A DNA stretch of 64,000 nt from JAHEYG01 sp040403535 (GTDB lineage Bacteria; Bacteroidota; Bacteroidia; B-17B0; Aurantibacillaceae), in assembly GCA_040403535.1 (NCBI GenBank), contig JBBAKL010000001.1, forward strand, positions 58,080 through 122,079, read 5' to 3'. The stretch's first letter is position 1; every line of letters begins with the position of its first letter. The position numbers and the translations under genes were made by a program. Of the stretch, positions 11,401 through 20,030 are shown one piece after another. Under the pieces are notes generated by a model. It was not told the origin of the DNA. It did not search any database and worked only from the letters and a program-made list of their open reading frames with translations.

Positions 11401-11886
11401 AATACAATTGTAACATTTACTGATGTTTCTCAAAATGCATTAGCATGGAATTGGGATTTTGGTGATGGAAATACCAGCAGTGTACAAAACCCATACAATA
11501 CTTACATTCAAAACGGAACATATACTATTACTCAGGTGGTAACCGATCAGTTTGGTTGTAAGGCTACCGCTACTAAAACTGTATCAATAAATAATATTAA
11601 GGATGAGATTACCGAATTAATTCCTAATGCTATTTCGCCTAATGGCGATTTGAAAAATGATATCTGGCGACTCGATTTTATTAATGCGTTTTATCCAAAC
11701 GCAGAAATTGAAATATTTAACAGATGGGGCGAAAGGTTGTTTTACTCACGCGGTTATAGTATACCATGGGATGGTACCTATAAAGGGGATCCATTACCGG
11801 TTGCAACTTATTACTATGTGATCAATCTGAATGACCCTAACAGAACCGAAAATTTATTTAAAGGAACAATTTTAATAATGAAGTAA
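8446..11886 (+). CDS. IgGFc-like/PKD surface protein with T9SS type B sorting domain (1146 aa)
   Basis: A signal peptide (ends FQAQ) is followed by a region of about 430 residues resembling the IgGFc-binding N-terminal domain (DTSFWFVAPD; ISLKGQKALGTDFYTPFQN). Next come four repeats of about 90 residues with the pattern NAGP, C, NGSVSG, WTT.G.G.F.P, YIPSS.D, LTSTNNG. Three PKD-type domains (WSFGDGG, WNFNDPG, WDFGDGN) precede a CHU_C type B domain from about residue 1055 (NAISPNGDLKND to GTILIMK). This architecture is typical of T9SS-exported cell-surface proteins. It overlaps the next gene by one base (TAATG), and that gene encodes a PorP/SprF protein, the expected partner. An adhesin or binding role is inferred. 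The ligand cannot be named, and the IgGFc label does not imply antibody binding. Confidence 0.87.
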   Translation: MRKLYAFIFLFFGFLNFQAQIDTSFWFVAPDISSGLGQSPIKMYFTTYGSPSTVYLRQPANGAFTPINKTIAANSVDSVDLTSFIASIESTPTNSVLSRGLYISASSNVSVVYTIKANNNKEMISLKGQKALGTDFYTPFQNRWRSSASTSPKSFSAIDIVASQNNTTILITPRANIIGHPKDVTFSVILNAGQSFSCQDTTTTAPTKLAGSIVSANKPIAVTVSSHGLVNAGCNSTIVDQITNSGFTGNDFVITKSETGNDHVFILATVNSTSLTLYNGTSAISTLINTGETYSTSITQGLTYVKSTKPVYVLHATGYGCRLSGAQVPHFYCAGTYSTSFTRVSADSFAVNVFTRKGFEGNFQLNGNPALIPASAFTVVPGTSSTVVGARLNYNLTQVPVGSYNIITNTGDIYGLGTNQGSSSNGSSYAYHSEWISYPMVAAGPDATICSNTSYTLNGIVGGGNVTGVWSTDGFGAFSSPTTSLNNVYIPSQLDVPTTTKPHVNIILTSTGPCQSRVDTIKLTVLAKPLVNASVDQIKCGNNATVSLNGSVSGITTTGQWTTLGSGLFVPSNTVVTGSYIPSSADTASGSVKLVLTSTNNGICLAERDTLQISFTKPPLVNAGPTSMSLCVNNPTISLLGSVSGSSTTGKWTTSGTGIFNPGNIFLSTNYLPSSNDITSNSIYLYLISTNNGNCLPVKDSIQVFFTPSPNVNAGPDLFSCKNNSAFQLNGVIGGATSTGSWSGGAGTYNPSNSVLNATYTPSASEITAGFVILNLTSTNNGNCFSVSDQVRVDFKDKPFANFSSNIVCLNQATQFTNFSSPVTGTLSGWNWSFGDGGVSSVKDPVYTYTASGTYTAQLIAKNSFNCYDTVSKTVKVNHLPTPNFTFSRSCFGSFLQINFKDSSYITGPDTVKKFSWNFNDPGALPGPTSALSTPSVVFSNAGLYSVYLTVESNFGCKSTIIKSLNITQPPVAGFILNYSSGINLNTIVTFTDVSQNALAWNWDFGDGNTSSVQNPYNTYIQNGTYTITQVVTDQFGCKATATKTVSINNIKDEITELIPNAISPNGDLKNDIWRLDFINAFYPNAEIEIFNRWGERLFYSRGYSIPWDGTYKGDPLPVATYYYVINLNDPNRTENLFKGTILIMK

Positions 11887-12929
11887 TGAAAAATATTAAA
11901 TCAACCATATTTAGTTTATTGTTTGTTTTATGCATTGCTTCATCTTATGCGCAGCAACAAACGCTTTATACCAATTACCTGTTAAACAATTACGCATACA
12001 ATGCAGGTGTTGTTGGTTCTCAGCCTTTTACTCAAGCTAATATTTATTATAGAAATCAATGGACAGGATTTGAAGGCGCTCCTAAAACGTACATTTTATC
12101 TTTACAAGGACCACTAAAAAAAATAAAAAATTCGGGTGTGGGTGGAATGATTTTATCAGACAATACCGGATTATTAAATACTACCACCGGTTATCTGACT
12201 TTTGCATACCATGTTAAGGTGAATAAAAAAACAAAATTAGGATTAGGAGTTTCTGCCGGTGCAAAACAATACCGCGTTAGATTATATGATGTGAAAGCGT
12301 ATGATCAAGGTGATGAATATTTAACAGGTAATATTTTAAACGGCACCAGTTTTGATGCAAATGCCGGATTATATCTGCATGGTGAAAAATTATTTTTTGG
12401 CTTGTCAACTATGACGATGCTGAATAATAAAATTAACTGGAAAGCGCCTGAAGGAAAATTAACGCCACATTTTTACGGGGTGTTAGGTTATAATTATAAG
12501 TTTAAAAAGGATTTTGCAATTCAGCCTTCAGTATTGGCGAAACTTAATCAGCCGGTTCCTTTTCAGATGGAATATAGTTTAAAGTTTACGTATAAAGATT
12601 TGATTTGGCTTGGCGCATCCTACCGCGAACGCGACGCCATGGCAGGGATGCTTGGCGTTACATTAATGAAAAAATTAAATATTGCTTACGCGTATGATTT
12701 TTCAATGTCATCTATTCAAAAATACAATAATGGCAGCCATGAGATTTCCTTGAGTTATAGTTTTATCAAAAAGAAATCTATTAATGCTGTAGATGAAGAA
12801 GAGTTTAAAGTTATTGATAATAGCATGAAGCAAAGTATTAAAAATAAAAAAACAGCTACCCCTGAAAATAAAAGCGAAGGAAGGACGCCGGACGTAAAAC
12901 AGGATAGCAAAATTGAAAATCCAAAATAA
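11886..12929 (+). CDS. PorP/SprF family T9SS outer-membrane protein with charged C-terminal tail
   Basis: The protein has 347 residues. The signal peptide ends SYAQ and the mature part starts QQTLYTNYLLNNYAYNAG, typical of the PorP/SprF family. A YYRNQWTGFEGAP motif and repeated beta-strand segments follow. Unlike the two 331-residue PorP proteins in this window, it ends in a Lys/Glu/Asn-rich tail of about 45 residues and lacks the CPRL ending, so it belongs to a different subgroup. Translation is probably coupled to the giant gene before it (1-nt overlap). By analogy with SprF it should serve the secretion or anchoring of that giant protein. Confidence 0.88.
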   Translation: MKNIKSTIFSLLFVLCIASSYAQQQTLYTNYLLNNYAYNAGVVGSQPFTQANIYYRNQWTGFEGAPKTYILSLQGPLKKIKNSGVGGMILSDNTGLLNTTTGYLTFAYHVKVNKKTKLGLGVSAGAKQYRVRLYDVKAYDQGDEYLTGNILNGTSFDANAGLYLHGEKLFFGLSTMTMLNNKINWKAPEGKLTPHFYGVLGYNYKFKKDFAIQPSVLAKLNQPVPFQMEYSLKFTYKDLIWLGASYRERDAMAGMLGVTLMKKLNIAYAYDFSMSSIQKYNNGSHEISLSYSFIKKKSINAVDEEEFKVIDNSMKQSIKNKKTATPENKSEGRTPDVKQDSKIENPK

Positions 12930-12960
12930 TTAAGCATTATATACCTAATTAGAAATAGCA

Positions 12961-15900
12961 ATGAAAAGAATCAAATTAATTGTACTTTTTATCATCTTAC
13001 TCTTCAAAGTCTCGTCTGTTTTTTCACAGATTGATACTGTCTTTTGGTTTGCTGCGCCATGGGTGACTCCTGATCATACATGGAGAGATGCAGTAAAAAT
13101 GCATATATCGGGTCCCGCAGGAACAACAGTAAGGATTAGGCAACCTGCCGCAATTGCACCTAATAAGTATGATACTACTTTTGTAATTCCTGCTACCAAT
13201 TTTTTTGATTATACGTTTTGGAGAGATGCAGCAGCTGGAGTAACAAATTTCGGATATGATTCTTTAGAATCTCGTCCGGCTAATTCGGTTCGTCCTTATG
13301 GATTAAAAGTAACATCTTCAAGAGAAATAACAATTGTATACGATGTAGTAACGAGAGCTAATACGTTTTATAATCCTGAAACATTTTCATTAAAAGGAAG
13401 AAATGGGCTTGGAACAGAATTTGTATGTCCGTTTCAGAATAACTGGTTTAATCAAACTTTAGGTGGAGATTTGAATGGAGATGGTATTGTTACTCAACCC
13501 AGACAGCAAATAAATATTGTTTCAACACTTCCTAATACCGTAGTTTGGATAACCCCGAAATGCAACGTGGTTGGTCATCCAGCAGGTGTTACATACAGCG
13601 TTGCAATGAACACCGGGGATATTTATACTATTGAAAATGTAACCGGAGCAACAAACGTAGCAGGTCAAAATTTAGGCGGAACAATTGTTGTTTCAAACAA
13701 TCCGATTTCTGTTACAGTAGCTGACGATTCTGTTCGTAATCCTGGCGGAACTTGTTATGATTTAATAGGAGATCAAATAGTACCGGTGGATATCGTAGGT
13801 AAAGAATATATTGCTAATAAGGGATTCATGTTTACAGGTTCACAGGAAAGTATATTTGTAGTTGCTACAGATAATTTTACTCAAATTACTATTGACGATG
13901 GTACCGTAGCAACATACAGTATTAACAAAGGCGATATTCAGCGTTATTCAATCACACAGCCATTAACTCATATTACTGCAAACAAAAATGTTTATTTGTG
14001 GCAAACAACCGGATATGGTTGTGAATCTGGTGCTGCAATATTGCCACCAATAAACTGTGCTGGCTCTGATTCTGTTTCGTTTACCAGAAATAACAATCAA
14101 CCATTTCTTTTAAATATTTTATGTAAAACAAACGGAACTGTAAACACTCCGGCCAATTTCACCTTAAATGGATCAACAACACTAGTTCCGGCTAGTGCAT
14201 TTTCTGTTGTTCCCGGAACAGGCGGAGCTTGGGTTGGAGCACAAATTCAATATAGTGTATCGCAAATACCTGTAAATACAGCAAATTTAATTACCAATAG
14301 TACTGACGTGTTTGCGATGGGTGTTATAAATGGTAATACCAACACCGGAGGTTTATTTCATTATATGTCTTCTTTCAAACGTAAAATATATTCATACGCA
14401 GGTAACGATCAAAATTATTGTACAGGCACAAATAATGTAATAACATTAAGTGGCGGTATTAATGGTGGAGCTTCTACCGGAATCTGGTCGGTGTTGAATG
14501 GAACAACTTCAATTGCATTACCAGGTAGCGCATATACATCTACCTTATCAACCATAACAGCAAACTACACAATTACACCAAATGATACTACTAAGTCGCA
14601 AATAAAATTTGTTTTATTGTCAACCGGCAATTGCGATAATGTGGCTGATACAATGGTTCTTAATATCCGTAAATCACCAGCTGTTGAGGCCGGACCAAGT
14701 GTAACGTTATGTAAAAATAATATTTCACCAATTCCATTAAACGGTAGTGTATTATTTGCTACAGGGGGTAACTGGACTACAAACGGTACCGGGGTTTTTG
14801 GAAATCCAACTACCTATTCAACATCCTATACACCATCGCCTGCCGACTTAACCGCAGGAAGTGTGAAAATAAAATTGACATCTGCAGGGAGTGTTTTCGG
14901 ATGTCCGAACACTTCCGATTCACTAACAATAACATTTACCAATCCTCCTACTGTAAATGCCGGTGCCGATATAAATGTTTGTACCAATAGTCCAACAGTT
15001 AATTTAACCGGATTAGTGAGCGGACCAACAGTTTCGGGATTATGGACAACAAACGGTTCTGGTGCATTTATTCCGAGCGATACTTTAATGAACACAACGT
15101 ATGTTTTAAGTCCTAATGATTTAGCTCTGGCTACTGGTTCATTAGTCATTACATTAACCTCTCAGAATAACGGGTTATGTAATTCGGTTACTGATAATAT
15201 AACGGTCTTTATCACTCCGAAGCCTTATGTTAATGCCGGTAATAACGATACGATTTGTGCCAGCGCTGGTGTAATCTCAATCACCGGAACAGTGAGTGGC
15301 TCTGCTTCAACCGGAACTTGGACAACCACCGGATCCGGAGCGTTTGCTAATTCCGCAAGTTTAAATACATTTTACACAATGAGTGCTTCCGATACCCTTG
15401 CGGGAAGTGTTCAGCTGATACTAACATCTACGGGCGGAATTTGTAATCCGGAAGTGGATACAGTGACTTATGTTATTTTAAAAGCACCATTTGTAAATGC
15501 AGGTCCGGATACCGCATTTTGTAATAATACATTTATCGCCTTGAACGGACTTGTTACCGGTTTTACTAATAGCGGACAATGGACTTCAACCGGTACCGGA
15601 ACATTTATACCTAATAACATCAGTTTAAGTGGAAGTTATATTCCAAGTTTAGCTGACATTGCAAATGGAAGTGTAAAACTTGTTCTGGAATCAACAAATA
15701 ACAAAGGCTGCAATGCACAACGTGACACAGTGCTGGTAACATTTAAACCGGCTCCTACAGCTAATTTTACTTATTCGGTAGCCTGTGCAACAAAGCCAAT
15801 ACAGTTTAACAGCACAAGTACAGGGTCTATTTCAGGTTATTATTGGAGTTTTGGTGACGGAGGTTCTGCAATTTCTCAAAACCCGATTCATAGCTATACG

Positions 15901-16755
15901 GTTGCAAATACGTATTCTATTACGTTTGCTGTTACGTCTACCAATGGATGTTCAGATACCATACAAAAAACTGTTTCGGTTTACAATTTGCCTTTTGCCG
16001 ATTTTAATGTATCTCCGGCATGTGAAAAACAACTAATTCTGTTTACTGATTCATCCCGATTTAGCGCGGGTGATACAATTGTTAATTGGAACTGGAATTT
16101 TGCAGATGGTGGCATTTCAACATCTGTAAATCCAACTCATACGTATACAAATTCAGGAATTTACAATGTGAATTTAACAGTAACAACGGATAAAGGATGT
16201 TCTGATTCCATTAATCTGCCGGTGAATGTTCGTCCTCGCCCTAATGCGTTTTTCTCTATGACCAACAATCCAACCTTAGCACAGGAAGTTGTTTACTTTA
16301 CAGACTTTAGTTCACCAAGTTCTACTATTAATTTCTGGAACTGGGAGTTTGGTGATGGAGCAGGGGCAACAGCTCAAAATCCAACACATATTTATAACAA
16401 TCAGGGCTCTTATACGGTTACTTTAATAATAACCGACAATTTCGGATGTTCTGATACGGCACGAAGGGATATTTCGGTAACATTACTGCCGTTGGTACCA
16501 ACAGCATTTTCGCCTAACCAGGATAACAATAATGATTTCCTATTGGTAAAAGGCGGACCTTTTGAGAAAATGCTATTCAGAGTATACAACAATTGGGGCG
16601 AGCTGGTGTTTGAAACAAATGATCAGAATGTTGGATGGGATGGAACATATAAAGGACAGGACGCTCCTGTTGGAGTTTATGTGTGGGTTTTAGATGTAGA
16701 TATGTTTAATAATAAATCGGTGAAAAAATCCGGTGATGTTACCTTATTAAGATAA
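12961..16755 (+). CDS. IgGFc-like/PKD surface protein with T9SS type B sorting domain (1264 aa)
   Basis: A signal peptide (ends VFSQ) is followed by an IgGFc-like N-terminal region of about 470 residues (DTVFWFAAPW; FSLKGRNGLGTEFVCPFQN). Five or so 90-residue repeats of the NAGPD/NGLVTG/WTSTGTG/YIPS type come next, then three PKD-type domains (WSFGDGG, WNFADGG, WEFGDGA) and a CHU_C type B domain (AFSPNQDNNND to DVTLLR). The C-terminal 350 residues closely match those of the minus-strand giant (both have LVKGGPF or YVKGGPF, then FRVYNxWGE), while the N-terminal halves differ. It follows the previous PorP by 31 nt and precedes its own PorP by 7 nt. A surface adhesin is inferred. Confidence 0.88.
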   Translation: MKRIKLIVLFIILLFKVSSVFSQIDTVFWFAAPWVTPDHTWRDAVKMHISGPAGTTVRIRQPAAIAPNKYDTTFVIPATNFFDYTFWRDAAAGVTNFGYDSLESRPANSVRPYGLKVTSSREITIVYDVVTRANTFYNPETFSLKGRNGLGTEFVCPFQNNWFNQTLGGDLNGDGIVTQPRQQINIVSTLPNTVVWITPKCNVVGHPAGVTYSVAMNTGDIYTIENVTGATNVAGQNLGGTIVVSNNPISVTVADDSVRNPGGTCYDLIGDQIVPVDIVGKEYIANKGFMFTGSQESIFVVATDNFTQITIDDGTVATYSINKGDIQRYSITQPLTHITANKNVYLWQTTGYGCESGAAILPPINCAGSDSVSFTRNNNQPFLLNILCKTNGTVNTPANFTLNGSTTLVPASAFSVVPGTGGAWVGAQIQYSVSQIPVNTANLITNSTDVFAMGVINGNTNTGGLFHYMSSFKRKIYSYAGNDQNYCTGTNNVITLSGGINGGASTGIWSVLNGTTSIALPGSAYTSTLSTITANYTITPNDTTKSQIKFVLLSTGNCDNVADTMVLNIRKSPAVEAGPSVTLCKNNISPIPLNGSVLFATGGNWTTNGTGVFGNPTTYSTSYTPSPADLTAGSVKIKLTSAGSVFGCPNTSDSLTITFTNPPTVNAGADINVCTNSPTVNLTGLVSGPTVSGLWTTNGSGAFIPSDTLMNTTYVLSPNDLALATGSLVITLTSQNNGLCNSVTDNITVFITPKPYVNAGNNDTICASAGVISITGTVSGSASTGTWTTTGSGAFANSASLNTFYTMSASDTLAGSVQLILTSTGGICNPEVDTVTYVILKAPFVNAGPDTAFCNNTFIALNGLVTGFTNSGQWTSTGTGTFIPNNISLSGSYIPSLADIANGSVKLVLESTNNKGCNAQRDTVLVTFKPAPTANFTYSVACATKPIQFNSTSTGSISGYYWSFGDGGSAISQNPIHSYTVANTYSITFAVTSTNGCSDTIQKTVSVYNLPFADFNVSPACEKQLILFTDSSRFSAGDTIVNWNWNFADGGISTSVNPTHTYTNSGIYNVNLTVTTDKGCSDSINLPVNVRPRPNAFFSMTNNPTLAQEVVYFTDFSSPSSTINFWNWEFGDGAGATAQNPTHIYNNQGSYTVTLIITDNFGCSDTARRDISVTLLPLVPTAFSPNQDNNNDFLLVKGGPFEKMLFRVYNNWGELVFETNDQNVGWDGTYKGQDAPVGVYVWVLDVDMFNNKSVKKSGDVTLLR

Positions 16756-16762
16756 TTAGACT

Positions 16763-17758
16763 ATGAGAAAAATATTTAAATATATTGTAATTATAATACT
16801 AGGCGCAAGTAATGTAGTGAAATCGCAAGATTTTCACTTGTCACTTTACGATGCAGCGCCATTATTTTTGAATCCGGCCATGACCGGAATGATTGACGCT
16901 AAATTCAGAGTTCATGGACAGTACCGTAACCAATGGAGTTCAGTTGCTTATCGTCCGTTTAATACTGCCTTAATAAGTGCGGATATGCCGAAAGGGAAAT
17001 GGGGATTTGGTTTACAGGTTGTTAACATGCGTGCCGGTATCGGAAATTACAATGTGTTTCAGGCGATGCTTTCAGCTGCTTATAGTGTACCTCTCGATAA
17101 AAAGAAGTTTCATAACATTGCTTTTGGTATACAAGCCGGAATTACACAAAAATCGGTTGAATACAAGCTATACACTTGGGATAATCAATACACTGGACAA
17201 AACGGAGGTTCTTTTAATACGGAGTTATCCAGCAACGAAAATTTTAAGCGTCAATCGCAAATGCTACCTCAGTTAAATGCGGGCTTGTTGTATTTTTATG
17301 CTAAGCAGCAATCGCGTTTAAATCCGTTTTTAGGTGTTTCCGGATTTAATTTAACTCAGCCTAAGGAAACATTCTTTGACCAAGCCAATCATTTACCTAT
17401 CCGAATCTATTCGCATGCAGGGGTTCGTGTAAACATCAGCGAATTGTTATTTGCTATTCCAAAAGTATTAGTTATGGTGCAGGGAAAGGCATTTGAACAA
17501 ACCTATGCTTTAGATGCCGGTTATTATTTTAAAAACGATAAATTCTTTTTACTGGCCGGATATACTTACCGTGCTAAAGATGCAAGTATCGTTTATGCAG
17601 GATTAAGAAAAGATAATTATGTCTTTAAAATCGGATACGATTTTAATACGTCTACATTAAAAACAGCCAGCAAAACAAACGGAGCTTTTGAAATATCACT
17701 GACTTATTTATCAGGTAAAAAGAGCGCTACTGAAATTAAAAATTGTCCTCGTTTATAA
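16763..17758 (+). CDS. PorP/SprF family T9SS outer-membrane protein
   Basis: The protein has 331 residues, with a signal peptide and mature start QDFHLSLYDAAPLFLNPAMTG. It is a close paralogue of the PorP at 468-1463: the same length, the same HGQYRNQWSSVAYRPF region, SADMPKGKWG, KAFEQTYALDAGYY and the CPRL C-terminus. It sits 7 nt after the 1264-residue giant and 2 nt before the PorE-like gene, the same order and spacing as in the left arm. Known SprF homologues are outer-membrane proteins required for secretion or attachment of a cognate type B protein. Confidence 0.9.
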   Translation: MRKIFKYIVIIILGASNVVKSQDFHLSLYDAAPLFLNPAMTGMIDAKFRVHGQYRNQWSSVAYRPFNTALISADMPKGKWGFGLQVVNMRAGIGNYNVFQAMLSAAYSVPLDKKKFHNIAFGIQAGITQKSVEYKLYTWDNQYTGQNGGSFNTELSSNENFKRQSQMLPQLNAGLLYFYAKQQSRLNPFLGVSGFNLTQPKETFFDQANHLPIRIYSHAGVRVNISELLFAIPKVLVMVQGKAFEQTYALDAGYYFKNDKFFLLAGYTYRAKDASIVYAGLRKDNYVFKIGYDFNTSTLKTASKTNGAFEISLTYLSGKKSATEIKNCPRL

Positions 17759-17760
17759 TT

Positions 17761-19956
17761 ATGAAATACCCTTATTTTACAATACATAAAAAGTTGGTGG
17801 TGGCAAGTTTATTGTTTTTTGCAACGCTGACTTCGTTTACATCATTTGCGCAATCGAAAAAATTGTGGATAACACAAGCCGAAAACGCATATGAGAAAAA
17901 AGATTTCGCTTCTGCTGCTTATTATTACGCAAAGGTGTTGGATGATACAACCATATTGGAAACGTTTGTGTTGCCTTACGAAGCACAATTAGTCAATCTT
18001 CGTATAAAAAATCTAATAAAAGTTCCTGAATTGAAGTTAAAGAATCCGTTTAGCCGAAAGGATTCAACAAAAGCCGGACAAGATAGTATAAAGTCAATTG
18101 CATCTGCCGATACCAGCAAAAAGGCTAAGTCGGCGTATAAGCCAATGAACAGTATTGATTATGTTTATTATAAACTCGGACATTCATATTTTAAAAATTC
18201 CGATTATAATCATGCAGCTAAAATTTTTAAAGTATGTGTAGATAGAAATTCATATCCGGATGCGCGATTTTATCATGCCTTATCTTTAATGAGTGTTAAA
18301 AAACATAAGGAAGCATTGAATGAATTTGAGTCTTATGTAACTTCTAATCCGGATAACGATTCGCTTAAACAGGTAGCGCAAAAGAAAGAAGCCAGTTGTT
18401 ATTTTGCTTTAGATAGTTCTACCAATGTAAAACGAATGGTTAAAGTGAATTTATTGGATACAACCATCTTCAATAAAGGCACAGCTAACTTTGCTCCGCA
18501 GTATTATTTAAGTCCTAATAAAATTATTTTCACTAGTGCCCGTCGTAATGGTGTTGTTAACGATCCTGAGAAACAAGATTCTAAATATTTGTGCGATTTG
18601 TATTATGTAGAATGTTTAGATAGTATTTGGCAGCGCCCGGTTAATTTTGGCCGACCTGTTAATACCGCACTTCACGAGGGAGCCGGAATAATTACAGCAG
18701 ATGAAGTTATGTTATTTACCAGATGGAGTGATATGAATCGTGATGAAGTGTTCGTTTATTGGGCTAACATGAAAGACGGTAAATTTTTTGAAGCTTTTAA
18801 ATTAAATGACAGGGTAAATGTCGCAGGATACAAATCAATGCACCCGTTTATAAATTTCGAAGGTAATCGCTTGTTTTATTCTTCAAATCGTCCGGGTGGA
18901 AAAGGTGGGTTTGATATTTGGTATTGTGTAATTGATGAGAACGGTGTTTTAGGAGAACCAAAGAATTTAGGAGCGCCTATTAATACACCCGGAGATGAAG
19001 TTTCACCATTTTATCATTCGGTTTCAAATACACTTTATTTCAGTTCGAGCGGATTGCCGGGTATGGGTGGACTTGATATATTCAAATCATACTTTAATGT
19101 AGACGACTCTGTTTATACACTTCCAAAAAACATGGGTGGGCCTTTGAACTCGAGTAAAGACGATGCTTATTTTATAATGGAGAGAACCCAACAACGAGGC
19201 TTTTTCGCAAGTGATAGAAAGGATTGTGAAAGCGGCCATTGTTACAATATCTATGAATTCATTAATGAACCCATTGTTTTTGATATTAGTGGCTACGTTT
19301 TTGATGCACAAACAAACGATCCTATACCAAGTGCACTTGTAACCATTCGTGATGTCCATGGTGAAGACGATCCGATTATGGTTGTTACGGATGATAAAGG
19401 ATATTATTTCTCTGAATTGAAACCGGATAGGGAGTTTTTCATGAAAGCCCAAAAGAATAAATATTTTGCGGATGCTGCCAGTGCAGCCACAAAAGGAAAA
19501 TCGGAGAGTTTTCATTTTGAACAGGATTTCTTTTTAAATAAAATTCCCGATAGTGAAATTGAAATTGAGGGAATCGAATACGATTTTGATAAAGCTACCT
19601 TACGACCTAAATCAAAAGAAAATCTGGATAAAATCGTTGACTTGTTAAATCTGAACGACAATTTATCGATTATGATCAATTCACATACCGATTCCAGAGG
19701 AAGTGATGACTATAATTTACGTTTGTCTCAGGCAAGAGCGCAATCTTGTGTGGATTATTTAATTTCAAAAGCAATTAAGTCGAGTCGTTTGATAGCGAAA
19801 GGTTGGGGAGAGACGGATCCGATTGTAAAACAAGATGCAATTGACAAAATGGTTCCTAAGAGTGAGGAGTTTGAAGCAGCCCATCAAAAGAATCGCCGGA
19901 CTGCATTTAAAGTGGTTGGGGAATCAGACATAAAAATTATTAACAAAGATAAATAG
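17761..19956 (+). CDS. PorE-like TPR/PD40/OmpA peptidoglycan-anchoring protein
   Basis: I chose the ATG at 17761 (731 codons). An upstream TTG at 17743 in the same frame lies inside the preceding gene and adds no signal-like residues. The order is signal peptide (ends SFAQ), TPR-like repeats (residues 30-220), PD40/WD40-like propeller repeats (FYSSNRPGGKGGFDIWY; YFSSSGLPGMGGLDIFKSYF), a carboxypeptidase-regulatory-like fold (ISGYVFDAQTNDPIPSALV) and a C-terminal OmpA domain. The last has IEYDFDKATLRPKSKENL and SHTDSRGSDDYNLRLSQARA, including the Asp and Arg that bind diaminopimelate in this family. This is the architecture of PorE/SprE-associated proteins that tether the T9SS to peptidoglycan. 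It closes the right-arm operon and is followed by a terminator. Confidence 0.88.
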   Translation: MKYPYFTIHKKLVVASLLFFATLTSFTSFAQSKKLWITQAENAYEKKDFASAAYYYAKVLDDTTILETFVLPYEAQLVNLRIKNLIKVPELKLKNPFSRKDSTKAGQDSIKSIASADTSKKAKSAYKPMNSIDYVYYKLGHSYFKNSDYNHAAKIFKVCVDRNSYPDARFYHALSLMSVKKHKEALNEFESYVTSNPDNDSLKQVAQKKEASCYFALDSSTNVKRMVKVNLLDTTIFNKGTANFAPQYYLSPNKIIFTSARRNGVVNDPEKQDSKYLCDLYYVECLDSIWQRPVNFGRPVNTALHEGAGIITADEVMLFTRWSDMNRDEVFVYWANMKDGKFFEAFKLNDRVNVAGYKSMHPFINFEGNRLFYSSNRPGGKGGFDIWYCVIDENGVLGEPKNLGAPINTPGDEVSPFYHSVSNTLYFSSSGLPGMGGLDIFKSYFNVDDSVYTLPKNMGGPLNSSKDDAYFIMERTQQRGFFASDRKDCESGHCYNIYEFINEPIVFDISGYVFDAQTNDPIPSALVTIRDVHGEDDPIMVVTDDKGYYFSELKPDREFFMKAQKNKYFADAASAATKGKSESFHFEQDFFLNKIPDSEIEIEGIEYDFDKATLRPKSKENLDKIVDLLNLNDNLSIMINSHTDSRGSDDYNLRLSQARAQSCVDYLISKAIKSSRLIAKGWGETDPIVKQDAIDKMVPKSEEFEAAHQKNRRTAFKVVGESDIKIINKDK

Positions 19957-19958
19957 GT

Positions 19959-19998
19959 AACATTACGTTTATTCAACTTGTTTGTAATGTTTTTTTTT
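19959..19998 (+). terminator. Rho-independent terminator after PorE-like gene
   Basis: A perfect 8-bp stem AACATTAC / GTAATGTT (19959-19966 with 19984-19991) has a 17-nt loop and is followed by an uninterrupted T-run (19990-19998). It starts 3 nt after the stop codon. Confidence 0.7.
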
Positions 19999-20007
19999 CT
20001 AGTTTTG
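19978..20007 (+). promoter_or_regulatory. Bacteroidota-type promoter for the type A T9SS cargo gene
   Basis: TTG at 19978-19980, a 19-nt spacer, then TAGTTTTG at 20000-20007 match the Bacteroidota primary sigma pattern TTG-N19-TAnnTTTG. Transcription would start near 20014, giving a leader of about 17 nt before the ATG at 20031. The upstream element lies in the loop of the terminator of the previous gene. Confidence 0.55.
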
Positions 20008-20030
20008 ATTAAATTTTTAATACATCACGC

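Noticed and set aside
8446..16755. True antibody-binding proteins
   Set aside because: The IgGFc-like N-terminal domain name comes from a distant animal family; in environmental Bacteroidota it gives no evidence of IgG binding.
19087..19515. Minus-strand 142-codon frame
   Set aside because: It lies fully inside the OmpA-family gene and has no recognisable domain.
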